64,000 nt of DNA from Flavobacteriales bacterium (GCA_020635395.1 JACJZV010000005.1:144456-208455), one strand, 5' to 3'; positions 1-8,461 are shown, counted from the first letter of the stretch. Numbers and translations: made by a program. The notes: generated from the letters alone by a model not told the origin.

Positions 1-80
1 CCGAAATAAATTGAACACTTGGGGTTATAAAAATGGAGGGATTAAATGCCCTAACACCTACACCAATACCAAAAAAAACC

Positions 81-88
81 TACCTTCG
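81..88 (+). promoter_or_regulatory. Probable -7 box (TACCTTCG) of the first gene
   Basis: TACCTTCG resembles the Bacteroidota -7 consensus TAnnTTTG and lies 24 bases before the ATG at 112. Seen by eye only; no clear -33 element was identified. Confidence 0.4.
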
Positions 89-111
89 TTTCAAATAAAA
101 ATAAAAACATT

Positions 112-819
112 ATGAAAAAGTTGATGACCCTTACGCTGTTTTTAACCTCTTTAGTTGCATTCGCTCAAACAAAACATATCTATTGCATACCCGGCACCGG
201 AACGGATTACCGCATTTTTACCAAAATGGTTTTTGATACGGGTTATGTAGTTCACTATGTTGACTACGTATTGCCCGACAGTGGCAGTAGCATGAACGAT
301 TACGCCCACAAACTGGCCGAACAGATTGACACCACCCAACCTTACATTATCATCGGGGCATCGCTGGGGGGTATGTTGGCTGTGGAAATGGCCGACTTTT
401 TGCATCCGGAAAAAGTCATTTTGATTGCCTCAGCAAAAACGGTGGATGAGCTACCATATCGGTATAAATTTCAGAAAAAAGTGCCGATACAACGGTTGGT
501 TTCGGGTGAGGTTATTAAAACCAGTACCCTCATTTTGCAACCGTTGGTGGAACCGGACAGAAATAAAGAAAAAGAAACCTTTATTGCCATGTTGCACGAC
601 AAAGACCCCATTTTTATGAAACGTGCGGTTGACATGATTCTTGATTGGGAACGCACCGAATACGACTCCACGCTGATTGTGCATATACACGGCAACCACG
701 ACAAAACCATTCCATACCGAAACGTTACCGCCGACTACACCATCGAAAAAGGTTCGCATGTGATGTGTTTTACCCGCTCAGAAGAGATTAGTGCCATTGT
801 GCGGGAGGTATTGCCATAG
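112..819 (+). CDS. Secreted alpha/beta-hydrolase family protein
   Basis: A 235-residue serine hydrolase of the alpha/beta-hydrolase fold, probably exported. Residues 1-19 form a signal peptide ending in Phe-Ala-Gln. The nucleophile elbow is GASLGG at 82-87, with Ser84 as nucleophile. Asp197 (in HGNHDKTIP) and His216 (in KGSHVM) are good candidates for the rest of the triad. The fold and triad are visible, but the substrate (ester, lipid or peptide) cannot be told. It is monocistronic, with about 100 bases to the next gene. The ATG at 112 directly starts the signal peptide, so the start is well supported. Confidence 0.8.
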   Translation: MKKLMTLTLFLTSLVAFAQTKHIYCIPGTGTDYRIFTKMVFDTGYVVHYVDYVLPDSGSSMNDYAHKLAEQIDTTQPYIIIGASLGGMLAVEMADFLHPEKVILIASAKTVDELPYRYKFQKKVPIQRLVSGEVIKTSTLILQPLVEPDRNKEKETFIAMLHDKDPIFMKRAVDMILDWERTEYDSTLIVHIHGNHDKTIPYRNVTADYTIEKGSHVMCFTRSEEISAIVREVLP

Positions 820-926
820 GTTTTTAAACCATTTAGAAATTAAGTTCATCAAGATTGAAGAAAAAAAGCAGAACCTTAAAGAGAGAACATGAATGGCATC
901 GGTATTTTAATTATATTCGCCTCACA

Positions 927-1511
927 ATGAAACACATCTATACACTTTTCCTGCTTCTATCTGTTATTTCTCAAAAATCACTTTGTCAGGATAGCTCGGC
1001 CTCTTATTATAGTGGCTATGATGAATGGGATGATTATTTTATGCCCGGAATTGGTTATCGGTCATACTACCCTATAAATAAAAAAGATCTCGGGGTGTAT
1101 AATGGCTTTGTAACCGAATTTGTTATTTATGCCCGAGCTAAGGGTAAAAATAAAAACCACATTTATACACCATCTCCATCAAGGGTTAAAACGTATGGAA
1201 ATCTGTGTATCTTAAACAGCACAGAACCCACGGCCAAAAAGATTTTCTTTTCAAATATTGGCATCAATCTTTCTTTTGAGGGCAGGGCTCAAAGAAAATA
1301 CTGTATTCCAATTTTTGGTCTTGAGGTAGGTGGCTTGTATCAACGAAATTTTTCAACCTTCCAGTTTTCACCCACGGTGGGCGTTCAGCTATTGTCTAAC
1401 AAAAAAGCATTGCTGAGCATTCAGGGTTCAAAACTTTATACAAACAAGTTATTTGACGAATACAGCGGTTTTACTGTGTCTGCAACGTTTAACGTGCTAC
1501 TTTGGAATTAA
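927..1511 (+). CDS. Secreted protein of unknown function
   Basis: A 194-residue protein whose family I do not recognise. The frame is open back to a TTG at 855, but the ATG at 927 starts a clean signal peptide (MKHIYTLFLLL... to about residue 18, ending Leu-Cys-Gln), so that start is preferred. The mature part begins Ser/Tyr/Asp-rich. The second half has alternating hydrophobic and aromatic stretches ending in an aromatic residue (LLWN), which would fit a small outer-membrane beta-barrel. That last point is inference from residue pattern only. Confidence 0.65.
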   Translation: MKHIYTLFLLLSVISQKSLCQDSSASYYSGYDEWDDYFMPGIGYRSYYPINKKDLGVYNGFVTEFVIYARAKGKNKNHIYTPSPSRVKTYGNLCILNSTEPTAKKIFFSNIGINLSFEGRAQRKYCIPIFGLEVGGLYQRNFSTFQFSPTVGVQLLSNKKALLSIQGSKLYTNKLFDEYSGFTVSATFNVLLWN

Positions 1512-1560
1512 TCGCGTTTTTATCCTTCCCAAAAAAGGTAGCAACCATCACTGAATACCC

Positions 1561-2439
1561 ATGCCTCACGAAGTTCAGGTAAAATCCGTTTTAAATAAAA
1601 AGAAAAGCCGCGATTCGTGGTTTTTGGACGATTATACCCTCAATTTATACAGCAGCTGTTCGTTTAATTGTTTGTATTGCTACATACGGGGCAGCAAGTA
1701 TGGCACCAACTTAGAATCAAGTCTTTCGGTAAAAATAAATGCCATTGAATTGTTGGATAAGCAATTGGCCAATCGGGCAAAAAAAGGACAGTTTGGATAC
1801 ATTGTGATGTCATCGGCCACCGACCCTTATTTGCAAATTGAAAAGAAATATGAACTAACCCGAAAAGCTCTGGAAGTGATTGCCAAACACCGTTTTCCGT
1901 TGCATGTTTTAACCAAATCGAGCCTGATAGAACGCGATATTGATTTACTGCACCGCATCAACCAGATAGCCATTTTACCCCCCGAACTCAGCCACAAACC
2001 CGGTGTGGTTGCCTCCTTTTCGTTTAGCACGTTGCAAGATGAGGTTGGCCGCATATTTGAGCCAGGAGCTACCAAACCGAGCGAACGTCTAATAACCATG
2101 CAAAAAATGATAGACGAAGGCTTCCATTGTGGGGTAAGTTTTATGCCGCTTCTGCCGTTTATTTCTGACACCACAGAGCAACTGCATTTTGCTTTTAGTA
2201 CATTCAAAAAAATGGGTGTAAAATATGTAATGCCCAGCACCATCACCCTGTTTGGCAACCAAAAAGCCGATAGCAAAACCCTCATGTTAAATGCCATTGC
2301 CAAGCACTACCCACACCTGTTGGAGCGATACCACCGCTATTTTTACCATTCCGACTATATGCCGGCCTATTATCAAAAAGCGTTCACGGCCAAAATGAAA
2401 GAACTCCTGGCAGAATATGGATTGAGCGGGAGGATTTAG
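1561..2439 (+). CDS. Radical SAM protein, SplB-like (COG1533-type)
   Basis: A 292-residue radical SAM enzyme. The [4Fe-4S] cluster motif CSFNCLYC is at residues 33-40 (Cys33, Cys37, Cys40), followed by YIRGSKYG. The C-terminal region carries the usual partial TIM-barrel features, such as the VMSSATDPY and HVLTKSS segments typical of the spore-photoproduct-lyase-like/Rv2578c family. Members of this family outside spore formers have no settled substrate; involvement in DNA repair has been suggested by homology only. The ATG at 1561 fits the family length. It appears to be a single gene. Confidence 0.85.
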   Translation: MPHEVQVKSVLNKKKSRDSWFLDDYTLNLYSSCSFNCLYCYIRGSKYGTNLESSLSVKINAIELLDKQLANRAKKGQFGYIVMSSATDPYLQIEKKYELTRKALEVIAKHRFPLHVLTKSSLIERDIDLLHRINQIAILPPELSHKPGVVASFSFSTLQDEVGRIFEPGATKPSERLITMQKMIDEGFHCGVSFMPLLPFISDTTEQLHFAFSTFKKMGVKYVMPSTITLFGNQKADSKTLMLNAIAKHYPHLLERYHRYFYHSDYMPAYYQKAFTAKMKELLAEYGLSGRI

Positions 2440-2534
2440 GTTGGGTTTTGTGGTGGGAATCATCAGTTTACGTTGAGAATCTGACATTACAATTATTCCT
2501 TTATTTTTGCCTAAAGAACCCTAAAATAAATTTT

Positions 2535-3098
2535 ATGGAAAAATTCAAAAAAGCATTTAAGTTCCAGCTAAAATGGCTTACAATTCTCGGTTTACTCGCA
2601 ATAATCGTTGGGATACTTATTGACGAACTTGATAGACGTAGCTACAAAAAAATTACCGTTGAGGAATTTACTAAAATCGCTATTCAGGAGGGTGTCACAG
2701 ATTTTCGGCATTATAATGATGAATTAATTGGCAGTAGATTTGAAATGAGAACCCCATCAGGTAAAAAATATTACCATGATAGCTATTTATTTAGCGACGA
2801 AAGGTTTGATTTTCAAAATATGATAATTGAAAAATTTGGAAGTTGTGGTCAAGGATCTAAATTGTCGTTTTATTCATCTGGAATGCCAATAATTATTGGT
2901 TTGGTTGTTGGGATACTCCTATTTAATGCTATAATTTTACTGTGGTTTGTGGCATTTTTCAATCTACTAAACAGCGAGTTTAAAGAAAACCATAATAAAT
3001 GGATTTGGTTTATTAGTTTCATTTTTTTGCCTTTAATAACTCCACTGTATTATATGTTAATCTCTGACAAGCAGAAAAGGGATTGGACACCAAAATGA
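2535..3098 (+). CDS. Membrane protein of unknown function (three TM segments)
   Basis: A 187-residue protein. The frame opens earlier (2448), but the ATG at 2535 begins MEKFKK followed by a hydrophobic helix at about 14-31, which is the natural start. A soluble, probably periplasmic, segment (about 32-115) follows, then two hydrophobic helices near 118-140 and 153-175. The order helix, extracytoplasmic loop, helix is like the FtsH N-terminal region in topology, but there is no AAA or protease part. No recognised domain. Confidence 0.6.
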   Translation: MEKFKKAFKFQLKWLTILGLLAIIVGILIDELDRRSYKKITVEEFTKIAIQEGVTDFRHYNDELIGSRFEMRTPSGKKYYHDSYLFSDERFDFQNMIIEKFGSCGQGSKLSFYSSGMPIIIGLVVGILLFNAIILLWFVAFFNLLNSEFKENHNKWIWFISFIFLPLITPLYYMLISDKQKRDWTPK

Positions 3099-3159
3099 AA
3101 GTTTACTCGGAACAATAAGAAAGATTGAAGGAGTTTTGTTTTCCCTTTGAAATTTTATA

Positions 3160-3258
3160 GAATACATTTTGATTTCTTCGAGATGCTTCACATCCGCTCT
3201 GCATGGCGGATTTTCTTTGTCGTCATGCAGAGGCTTGCCGCTAAATCTCGATTTTGGG
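3160..3258. repeat. Intergenic palindromic repeat of a common Bacteroidota type
   Basis: The 221-base gap between 3098 and 3320 holds a REP-like element: TCCGC...GCGGA around 3193-3210, and inverted copies of a CTGCATG-type segment around 3199 and 3226. Its outer ends (gatttcttcgagatg and ctaaatctcgattt) are also roughly inverted. Repeats with a CATGCAGAGC core next to 'cgaagcatctc' are frequent between genes in this phylum. It may act as a weak terminator for the gene ending at 3098. No gene is seen here. Confidence 0.5.
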
Positions 3259-3319
3259 CAGAAAAATGATATATTCGCAAGAAAAAGAACTACAAACAGC
3301 ACCTAAAATAAGAGTAGAA

Positions 3320-3871
3320 ATGAAACAAATCAGAAAAATCTTAGCTCTTTTTGCATTAACAATATTGGCTCAACACCAAATTGTTGCCAAAACAATTCCC
3401 ATTTCGGTTGATTCAACATTTGCCCATATTGAAACCATTACGGAAATAAAAGTCATCGGCTATACAGGTGATTCCATAATGCAATACGTTGACATAAAAA
3501 ACCATGACACGCTAGCATTGGAGTGCAAATGGAAACAATATGGAGAATCATTTAGTAAGTTGATGAAAGAGCGAGATTCAAGCTATAACTCTTTAGAAGG
3601 CACTTTCCCTGAAATTGGTGAAACAGTTTTTATGATTTCATATAACACCTATGGCCGAAACAGGCTGCTTTTTGCCAAAAAAGAAAATGGCTTTTATAGA
3701 TTTTGGGATCCAGAGTCTATACCACTTGCCAACTCTGTGTTTTTCATTTCAAAAGATACTAAGTTTAAGCCAACCGCCTATTGCCAAAACTACTACCAAA
3801 CAGAAACCGAATTTCATTGCTCTGACGGTTTTTTGATGGAGCAATCTGCATTCGAAGAGTTAAGAAAATAA
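3320..3871 (+). CDS. Secreted protein of unknown function
   Basis: A 183-residue exported protein that I do not recognise. The ATG at 3320 gives a signal peptide MKQIRKILALFALTILA..., cleaved near Ala23. The frame is open upstream to a TTG at 3254 but that part is not signal-like. The mature protein is mixed alpha/beta with a Phe/Tyr-rich C-terminal half and two cysteines, which could pair after export. It lies 4 bases before the next gene (3876) and is probably cotranscribed with it. Confidence 0.6.
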   Translation: MKQIRKILALFALTILAQHQIVAKTIPISVDSTFAHIETITEIKVIGYTGDSIMQYVDIKNHDTLALECKWKQYGESFSKLMKERDSSYNSLEGTFPEIGETVFMISYNTYGRNRLLFAKKENGFYRFWDPESIPLANSVFFISKDTKFKPTAYCQNYYQTETEFHCSDGFLMEQSAFEELRK

Positions 3872-3875
3872 AAAC

Positions 3876-4244
3876 ATGTCAATAAAAATAAAATTTACCA
3901 CCCTCCTACTTTTTATTTCTTCAGTGGGTTTTGGCCAAGACTTGGCCAACCAAAAAACCGAAAATCATTTGCAGATACCAGGAACAAACGTGTTTATGAT
4001 TCCTCCCGACTCCTTTGAGGTTTCCGGTAATTTTAAAGGGTTTCAAAATCCTTCCGACAAAAATTCTATTATTATGCTGACGGAATTTCCCGGCCCATTT
4101 TCTAAAGTTACAAAAGGGCTTAACGTCAAAAAGCTAAAAGCAATAGGTATGGAATTAAAAACAAGTACTGAAATTAAAATTGGGGAATATAATGGATTTC
4201 TCTTTGAATTGGAACAGCCAGTTGCCAACGCCATGGTGTTTTAG
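3876..4244 (+). CDS. Secreted protein, probably truncated at its 3' end
   Basis: A 122-residue exported protein with a signal peptide (residues 1-20, ending Gly-Phe-Gly-Gln). The mature part (IPGTNVFMIPPDSFEVS..., GFQNP, MLTEFPGPF) resembles a Bacteroidota family of small secreted proteins that normally continues well past the point where this one stops. Here the frame stops right after QPVANAMVF, and a promoter-like TAAATTTG box and the KilA-N gene follow within 50 bases. I infer that the 3' end was lost when the accessory region formed at this point. The intact remainder is not visible elsewhere in the window. Confidence 0.55.
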   Translation: MSIKIKFTTLLLFISSVGFGQDLANQKTENHLQIPGTNVFMIPPDSFEVSGNFKGFQNPSDKNSIIMLTEFPGPFSKVTKGLNVKKLKAIGMELKTSTEIKIGEYNGFLFELEQPVANAMVF

Positions 4245-4273
4245 ATTCAACAATTAAGTCAAGCACAATTTTG

Positions 4274-4281
4274 TAAATTTG
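4274..4281 (+). promoter_or_regulatory. -7 box TAAATTTG upstream of the KilA-N gene
   Basis: An exact match to TAnnTTTG, 10 bases before the ATG at 4291, so the leader would be only a few bases long. It lies directly beyond the truncated gene, suggesting the KilA-N gene arrived with its own promoter. Confidence 0.5.
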
Positions 4282-4290
4282 TTCTTGTAT

Positions 4291-5106
4291 ATGGTAAAAA
4301 ACAAGAAAATAGAAGTTGAAGGGAAAGAAATCACGGTAATCCTTGAGAAAGAACAAGAATACATTTCGTTAACGGATATGCTGAAAGCAAAAGACGGAGA
4401 TTTCTTCATTTCCGACTGGCTTCGCAATAGAAACACAGTGGAGTACCTTGGGATTTGGGAATCCGTTTACAATCCGGATTTTAATTATGGCGAATTTGCC
4501 ACAATTAAAAGTCAAGCAGGTTTGAATAGCTACAAACTAAGTGTAAAAGATTGGACAGAAAAAACCAATGCAATCGGACTAAAGGCAAAAGCTGGAAGAT
4601 ATGGGGGAACTTATGCACATCCGGATATCGCATTTGAGTTTGGAATGTGGATTAGCCCACAGTTCAAAATATATTTAGTAAAAGAGTTTCAACGCTTAAA
4701 AACCGATGAAAATAATCGACTAAAACTGGAATGGAACTTACAGCGAACCTTAGCCAAAGTAAATTATCAAATTCATACAGATGCCATAAAAGAAAAGCTA
4801 ATTCCAAAAGAAATCACGAAACAACAGACAAGTTATGTTTACGCGAATGAAGCCGATATATTGAATGTTGCTCTCTTCGGAATAACTGCAAAAGAGTGGA
4901 GAGAATATAGTCCTGATAAGAAAGGAAATATCAGAGATTATGCGACTTTGGAACAATTAGTAGTATTGAGCAATATGGAAAGCATAAATGCCCTACTTAT
5001 TGGACAGGGTTTGGAACAGGGAAAAAGGTTAATTCAACTCAATAAAGTAGCAATTAGCCAAATGAAATCTTTGCTTGAAAGTAAGTCTATCAACAAATTA
5101 AAATAA
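4291..5106 (+). CDS. KilA-N domain protein
   Basis: A 271-residue protein with an N-terminal KilA-N DNA-binding domain (about residues 20-115). It contains the LTDMLKAKDGDFFISDWLRNRNT segment pattern, the GRYGGTYAHPDIAFEFGMWIS segment and the closing FKIYLVKEFQRL helix. The remaining ~150 residues are a helical C-terminal region of unknown role. KilA-N proteins are typical of phages, prophages and mobile islands, where they act as regulators or in phage interaction; the exact role here is unknown. The ATG at 4291 is chosen over an upstream TTG because of the -7 box at 4274. The gene is followed by a palindromic element (5130-5203). Confidence 0.85.
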   Translation: MVKNKKIEVEGKEITVILEKEQEYISLTDMLKAKDGDFFISDWLRNRNTVEYLGIWESVYNPDFNYGEFATIKSQAGLNSYKLSVKDWTEKTNAIGLKAKAGRYGGTYAHPDIAFEFGMWISPQFKIYLVKEFQRLKTDENNRLKLEWNLQRTLAKVNYQIHTDAIKEKLIPKEITKQQTSYVYANEADILNVALFGITAKEWREYSPDKKGNIRDYATLEQLVVLSNMESINALLIGQGLEQGKRLIQLNKVAISQMKSLLESKSINKLK

Positions 5107-5129
5107 AACCTAAAATAAACAACGAACCG

Positions 5130-5203
5130 CCAATCGAGTAGGCCGCTCTTCCCATAAATGGGTAGAGTACACCTCTCGCACCACTCCCGATAGCTATCGG
5201 GAT
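5130..5203. repeat. Palindromic cassette-end repeat E1
   Basis: A ~74-bp noncoding repeat. A second copy (E2) is at 11113-11185. It contains CAATCGAGTAGG, a hairpin CCCATAAATGGG, and the perfect palindrome TCCCGATAGCTATCGGGA at 5186-5203. On the minus strand it reads GTGGTGCGAGAGGTG...CCTACTCGATTG, which resembles the RNA around group II intron reading frames; this is a resemblance from memory, not a search result. It directly follows the stop codon of the KilA-N gene. The remaining DNA to 5273 has no gene. Confidence 0.6.
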
Positions 5204-5273
5204 ACCCAGAACGCAAAGCTGCAAACCGTTTGCTGCAAGCAATCCAAAGCAGTCAATTTGAAAAAAGTAAGAT

Positions 5274-6212
5274 ATGTATAAAGACATTTTATTTGGAGTA
5301 GCAATAGGAGATGCATTAGGAGTTCCGGTTGAATTTAAAAGCAGAGAAACAATTGCACAAAATCCGGTTATTGATATGATTGGTTTTGGAACTTATAACC
5401 TACCAGCAGGAACCTTTTCAGACGACAGCTCTCTTACATTTTGTCTTGCCGAAAGCTTGACAGAAGATTTTTCATTAGAAAATATTTCGGAAAAATTTAT
5501 ACTTTGGTTTCGTTCAAATTATTGGACTCCTCACGGAAATGTATTCGACATTGGTATAGCCACCAGGAATGCAATTTTGAGACTTGAAAAAGGCTGTAAG
5601 CCAGAATTAGCCGGTGGTATTGATGTTTCAGAAAATGGCAATGGCTCTTTGATGAGAATACTTCCTTTGTTGGACATAATCAAAGATTTACCGATTGAAG
5701 AACGTTATCTTTTAACGAAGCGGGTTTCATCAATTACTCATGGACATATTCGTTCTATAATTGCTTGTTTTTACTACTTAGAATTTGCACGACAAATCAT
5801 TTTGGGAAAAGAGAAATCTACCATTTACAACATTGTTAAGACTGACGTTTTAAACTTCATTAATACCATCGGAATTGTTGAAAGAGAGGTTTTAGTCTTT
5901 GAGCGACTGTTGTTTGCCGACATTAGTAAATTAAACGAAAGTGAAATTAGAAGTAGCGGTTATGTTTTACATACACTTGAAGCAAGCATTTGGTGTATAA
6001 TGACCACTAAAGATTATCAAAGTGCCGTTTTGAAAGCGGTTAATTTGGGTGAAGACTCAGATACTACAGGTGCTGTTACCGGCGGGCTTGCGGGACTGCT
6101 GTATGGTTTTGAAACAATTCCTAAAAGTTGGTTGAACAAACTTGCAAGAAAAGATGACATAGATAATTTGGCGGAACGTTGGAAAAAATTTGCCAACAGC
6201 AAACGGCCGTAG
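5274..6212 (+). CDS. ADP-ribosylglycohydrolase (DraG/ARH family)
   Basis: A 312-residue cytoplasmic hydrolase predicted to remove ADP-ribose from modified proteins or nucleic acids, using two metal ions. Family motifs are present in order: GDALGVPVEF (12-21), TFSDDS (47-52, with metal-ligand Asp50/Asp51), NGSLMRI, ITHGH, and the C-terminal GEDSDTTGAVTGG (from 259, with Asp261/Asp263). Length is normal for the family. The ATG at 5274 begins the fold directly. It sits between cassette-like repeats. No ADP-ribosyltransferase partner is seen, so the target is unknown; stand-alone members occur in mobile regions. Confidence 0.9.
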   Translation: MYKDILFGVAIGDALGVPVEFKSRETIAQNPVIDMIGFGTYNLPAGTFSDDSSLTFCLAESLTEDFSLENISEKFILWFRSNYWTPHGNVFDIGIATRNAILRLEKGCKPELAGGIDVSENGNGSLMRILPLLDIIKDLPIEERYLLTKRVSSITHGHIRSIIACFYYLEFARQIILGKEKSTIYNIVKTDVLNFINTIGIVEREVLVFERLLFADISKLNESEIRSSGYVLHTLEASIWCIMTTKDYQSAVLKAVNLGEDSDTTGAVTGGLAGLLYGFETIPKSWLNKLARKDDIDNLAERWKKFANSKRP

Positions 6213-6380
6213 CTGTTGCACAACCACTCACAAGAGCTATTTTGGATTTTACCTCCAAAACAAATCCAATTAACTCGCTGATAATAAAAACTCTAAAATC
6301 AAGAGTATTTTGAAATATTAAAAAAATGGGGTTAATTTTGAGTTGTGCAATAAACACGGGGTTTGCGGGAGGCAGACTGA
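6190..6380. mobile_element. MITE-like or attC-like inverted-repeat element
   Basis: A ~190-bp imperfect inverted repeat. The left arm (about 6190-6224) overlaps the 3' end of the ADP-ribosylglycohydrolase gene and ends in TTGCACAAC. The right arm (6342-6380) starts with GTTGTGCAA and continues acacggggtttgcggg. Reversed, the right arm matches the left in GCC..GCAAAC..CCGT..TTGCACAAC. The same TTGCACAAC/GTTGTGCAA ends bound the IS at 8462-10232, so this could be a nonautonomous relative, or a folded recombination site. No coding capacity. DNA from 6381 to 6472 shows nothing further. Confidence 0.45.
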
Positions 6381-6472
6381 GGAAAACCTTAAAAAATGGG
6401 CATTACAAAAATTATCGAAAACCAATTGTTTTGTATTTCGATAACCCGACCGTTGACATAAAACTATTAAAA

Positions 6473-7372
6473 ATGAGAACCGGCATATTACTATTTATAT
6501 CTTGCTTCATCTGCGATAATGCGTTTGGACAATCATCTTCAGATAATTATGATTTGGATACGTCAAATTATGCCTTTATAAGAAAAATGATTGAGTTGGA
6601 TACAAAGACCATAGAACTGATGCCTGATAATCCGAATAATTATTTCACACGAGCCAAAGATTATTCAAAATTACATAACTTTAAAAAGGCCCTGGAAGAT
6701 TTGAATATCGCCGACAGTTTACAACCAAATGAGCCAGCCATATTGTATAGAAGAGGTGCAATTAAACATCGTTTGGAAGATTTGAACGGAGCCTTGGCAG
6801 ATTTTCAGAGAACTATTGAATTAAAACCTGACTTTGAATGGGCTTATTCTGACAAAGGAACAATTCTGAAAGAGCTGGGGAAATTTGAATTAGCCATCGA
6901 ATCTTTTAACAAAGCAATTTCTTTAAAACCAAATTGGGAAATTCCCTATTTTCAACTTGGCGATACCTATAAAGAAATGAAGAAGTACGAAAAAGCGTTA
7001 GAAAATTACGACTTGGCAATAACATTTTATTCAGGCAATCCCATGGCTTTCAATAATAGGGGTAATCTTAAAAAAATAATGGGTCGATATGACGAAGCAA
7101 TATTGGATTTTATTAAAGCAATTGAATTACAACCTGATTATAAATTGGCGTATTTAAATTTATCTGAATGTTATTTTCAAACCAGTCAATTAGAAAAATC
7201 GCTTATGTCGATAAACAAAGCCATTGAGCTATCAAGTAACTATTATGATGCATTGAAATTTAGGAAGGAACTCTATAAGGGCATGAAACAATTTGACAAG
7301 GCTTGTTTAGATTACGTCAAGTGCAAAGAGCTAAATCCAGAAGAAATTGATACTGATTTAAATTGCGAATAA
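6473..7372 (+). CDS. Secreted tetratricopeptide-repeat protein
   Basis: A 299-residue protein. A signal peptide (MRTGILLFISCFICDNAFGQ) starts at the ATG at 6473; the frame is open upstream to 6326, but that DNA belongs to the inverted-repeat element. The mature part is about seven TPR units of 34 residues (for example from ALEDLNIADSLQPN, ALADFQRTIELKPD, AIESFNKAISLKPN, ALENYDLAITFY, AILDFIKAIELQPD), with Pro/Asn at the usual helix ends. TPRs are protein-protein scaffolds, and this one probably acts in the periplasm. Partner unknown. The last repeat has two cysteines. Confidence 0.8.
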   Translation: MRTGILLFISCFICDNAFGQSSSDNYDLDTSNYAFIRKMIELDTKTIELMPDNPNNYFTRAKDYSKLHNFKKALEDLNIADSLQPNEPAILYRRGAIKHRLEDLNGALADFQRTIELKPDFEWAYSDKGTILKELGKFELAIESFNKAISLKPNWEIPYFQLGDTYKEMKKYEKALENYDLAITFYSGNPMAFNNRGNLKKIMGRYDEAILDFIKAIELQPDYKLAYLNLSECYFQTSQLEKSLMSINKAIELSSNYYDALKFRKELYKGMKQFDKACLDYVKCKELNPEEIDTDLNCE

Positions 7373-7591
7373 ATAGCACCCGTCCACCAAGAATGTATCT
7401 CAACCACGAATAAGGCAGGCACACGCCCACTCCTACCTGAGGCTATCGGGCTGTCTTACTTTGCATGTGCAAACATTTGTAACAACATCCTTATACCAAT
7501 ATCCCTTACCTTAGCTTTGTGCAAAACTTGCTGTTGCAAAGAGTTAAAGTCTATTCTTGTTTGCCTGCTCCATGCCACAGCCGGTTACACC
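7373..7591. other. Noncoding stretch with degenerate cassette-end sequence
   Basis: No gene is seen. The segment includes GAGGCTATCGGG (half of the palindrome found in E1/E2). The part around 7455-7550 (ctttgcatgtgc, then cccttaccttagctttgtgcaaaacttgctgttg) weakly resembles the direct repeats at 12937 and 17011. It leads straight into repeat R3a. I read it as a decayed cassette junction. Confidence 0.35.
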
Positions 7592-7672
7592 TAAAATGTT
7601 GTTTGAAATTATGATACAATATTTTAGATTTGGAGGGATATGCGACATAAATGTTCGCATATATTTATGTTG
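7592..7672. repeat. 81-bp repeat R3a (copy at 13141-13221)
   Basis: This 81-bp segment matches 13141-13221 at 75 of 81 positions without gaps (counted by eye). It contains nested inverted repeats ATGCGA/TCGCAT and ACATAAAT/ATTTATGT and ends ATGTTGGCAGCAA. The two copies are 5.5 kb apart in different gene contexts, so the noncoding DNA itself has been duplicated or is mobile. An ORF can be drawn through it but has no protein-like character. Confidence 0.75.
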
Positions 7673-7722
7673 GCAGCAATTTAGTAAGACCCTACTCAAA
7701 CGGACAATTACAGATTTAAACA

Positions 7723-8436
7723 ATGGGACTTTATCATAAAACAGAATGGAAAAAATTTAGAGATGAAGTAATCGAATTAGACGGTTATAAGTGTAAGGAC
7801 TGTGGACGGACTTCAAAAGAAGTTGTTTTACAAGTTCACCACAAAAAATATGTGAAAGGAAAATTACCTTGGGAATATCCATTGCATGACTGTGAAACTT
7901 TATGTAAAGGTTGCCACTCTTCAAGACACGGAATTACAAAACCTCAAATTGGTTGGGACTATATTGGACAAGAAGATTTAGGCGACCTAAATGGAACTTG
8001 CGAAAATTGTGGTGCGACAATCAGGCATAGCTTTTTAGTTCAACACGAAAATTGGGGGACAATGGAAGTTGGTACATTTTGTTGCGACAAACTAACTGAC
8101 TCAAATTTAGCTTCTAATCTTTTAGAATCGCAAACAAGTTATAAGTCACGAAAAGTTAGATTTGGAAAATCAAAAAGATGGAAATTTGACGAAAATGGAA
8201 ATCATAAAATAAAGCAAAGTAACTTTGAAATAGAGCTAATAAACAGAGGCAATTTTTTCAATATAAAAATACATAACCAAGTAAGTAACAAAAAGTATGA
8301 CAGTTTAGAAATAGCAAAAGCCAAAGTTTTTGACGTTATAGAATCAGGAGAATTTATTGCATATTTGGACAGACATAAAATCACTTACAGAGAATCCAAA
8401 AAGAAAAAATCAAAGAAGAAAAATGACGAAAAATAA
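7723..8436 (+). CDS. HNH endonuclease domain protein
   Basis: A 237-residue predicted metal-dependent nuclease. The HNH module covers about residues 9-70: zinc-ligand pair Cys24/Cys27, catalytic His39-His40, and the closing CETLCKGCHSSRH, with Cys61/Cys64 as the second zinc pair. A second possible zinc site lies downstream (CENC at 93-96, then Cys120/Cys121). The C-terminus is very Lys-rich, as in DNA-binding tails. The gene stands alone, with no methyltransferase partner, between R3a and the IS. It could be a homing, phage-type or defence nuclease; the sequence does not decide. Confidence 0.85.
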   Translation: MGLYHKTEWKKFRDEVIELDGYKCKDCGRTSKEVVLQVHHKKYVKGKLPWEYPLHDCETLCKGCHSSRHGITKPQIGWDYIGQEDLGDLNGTCENCGATIRHSFLVQHENWGTMEVGTFCCDKLTDSNLASNLLESQTSYKSRKVRFGKSKRWKFDENGNHKIKQSNFEIELINRGNFFNIKIHNQVSNKKYDSLEIAKAKVFDVIESGEFIAYLDRHKITYRESKKKKSKKKNDEK

Positions 8437-8461
8437 AATAAACTGCTGCCAACAAGGGTAG

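Noticed and set aside
1827..2303. 158-codon frame antisense to the radical SAM gene
   Set aside because: The plus-strand gene has a full radical SAM motif; the antisense frame is a by-product.
5034..5216. Minus-strand frames through E1 and E2 (also 11023-11226) with similar translations
   Set aside because: The similar peptides only reflect the shared noncoding repeat; the frames overlap real gene ends and have no start signals.
7557..7739. 60-codon frame before the HNH gene
   Set aside because: It lies mostly within repeat R3a and overlaps the well-supported HNH start.
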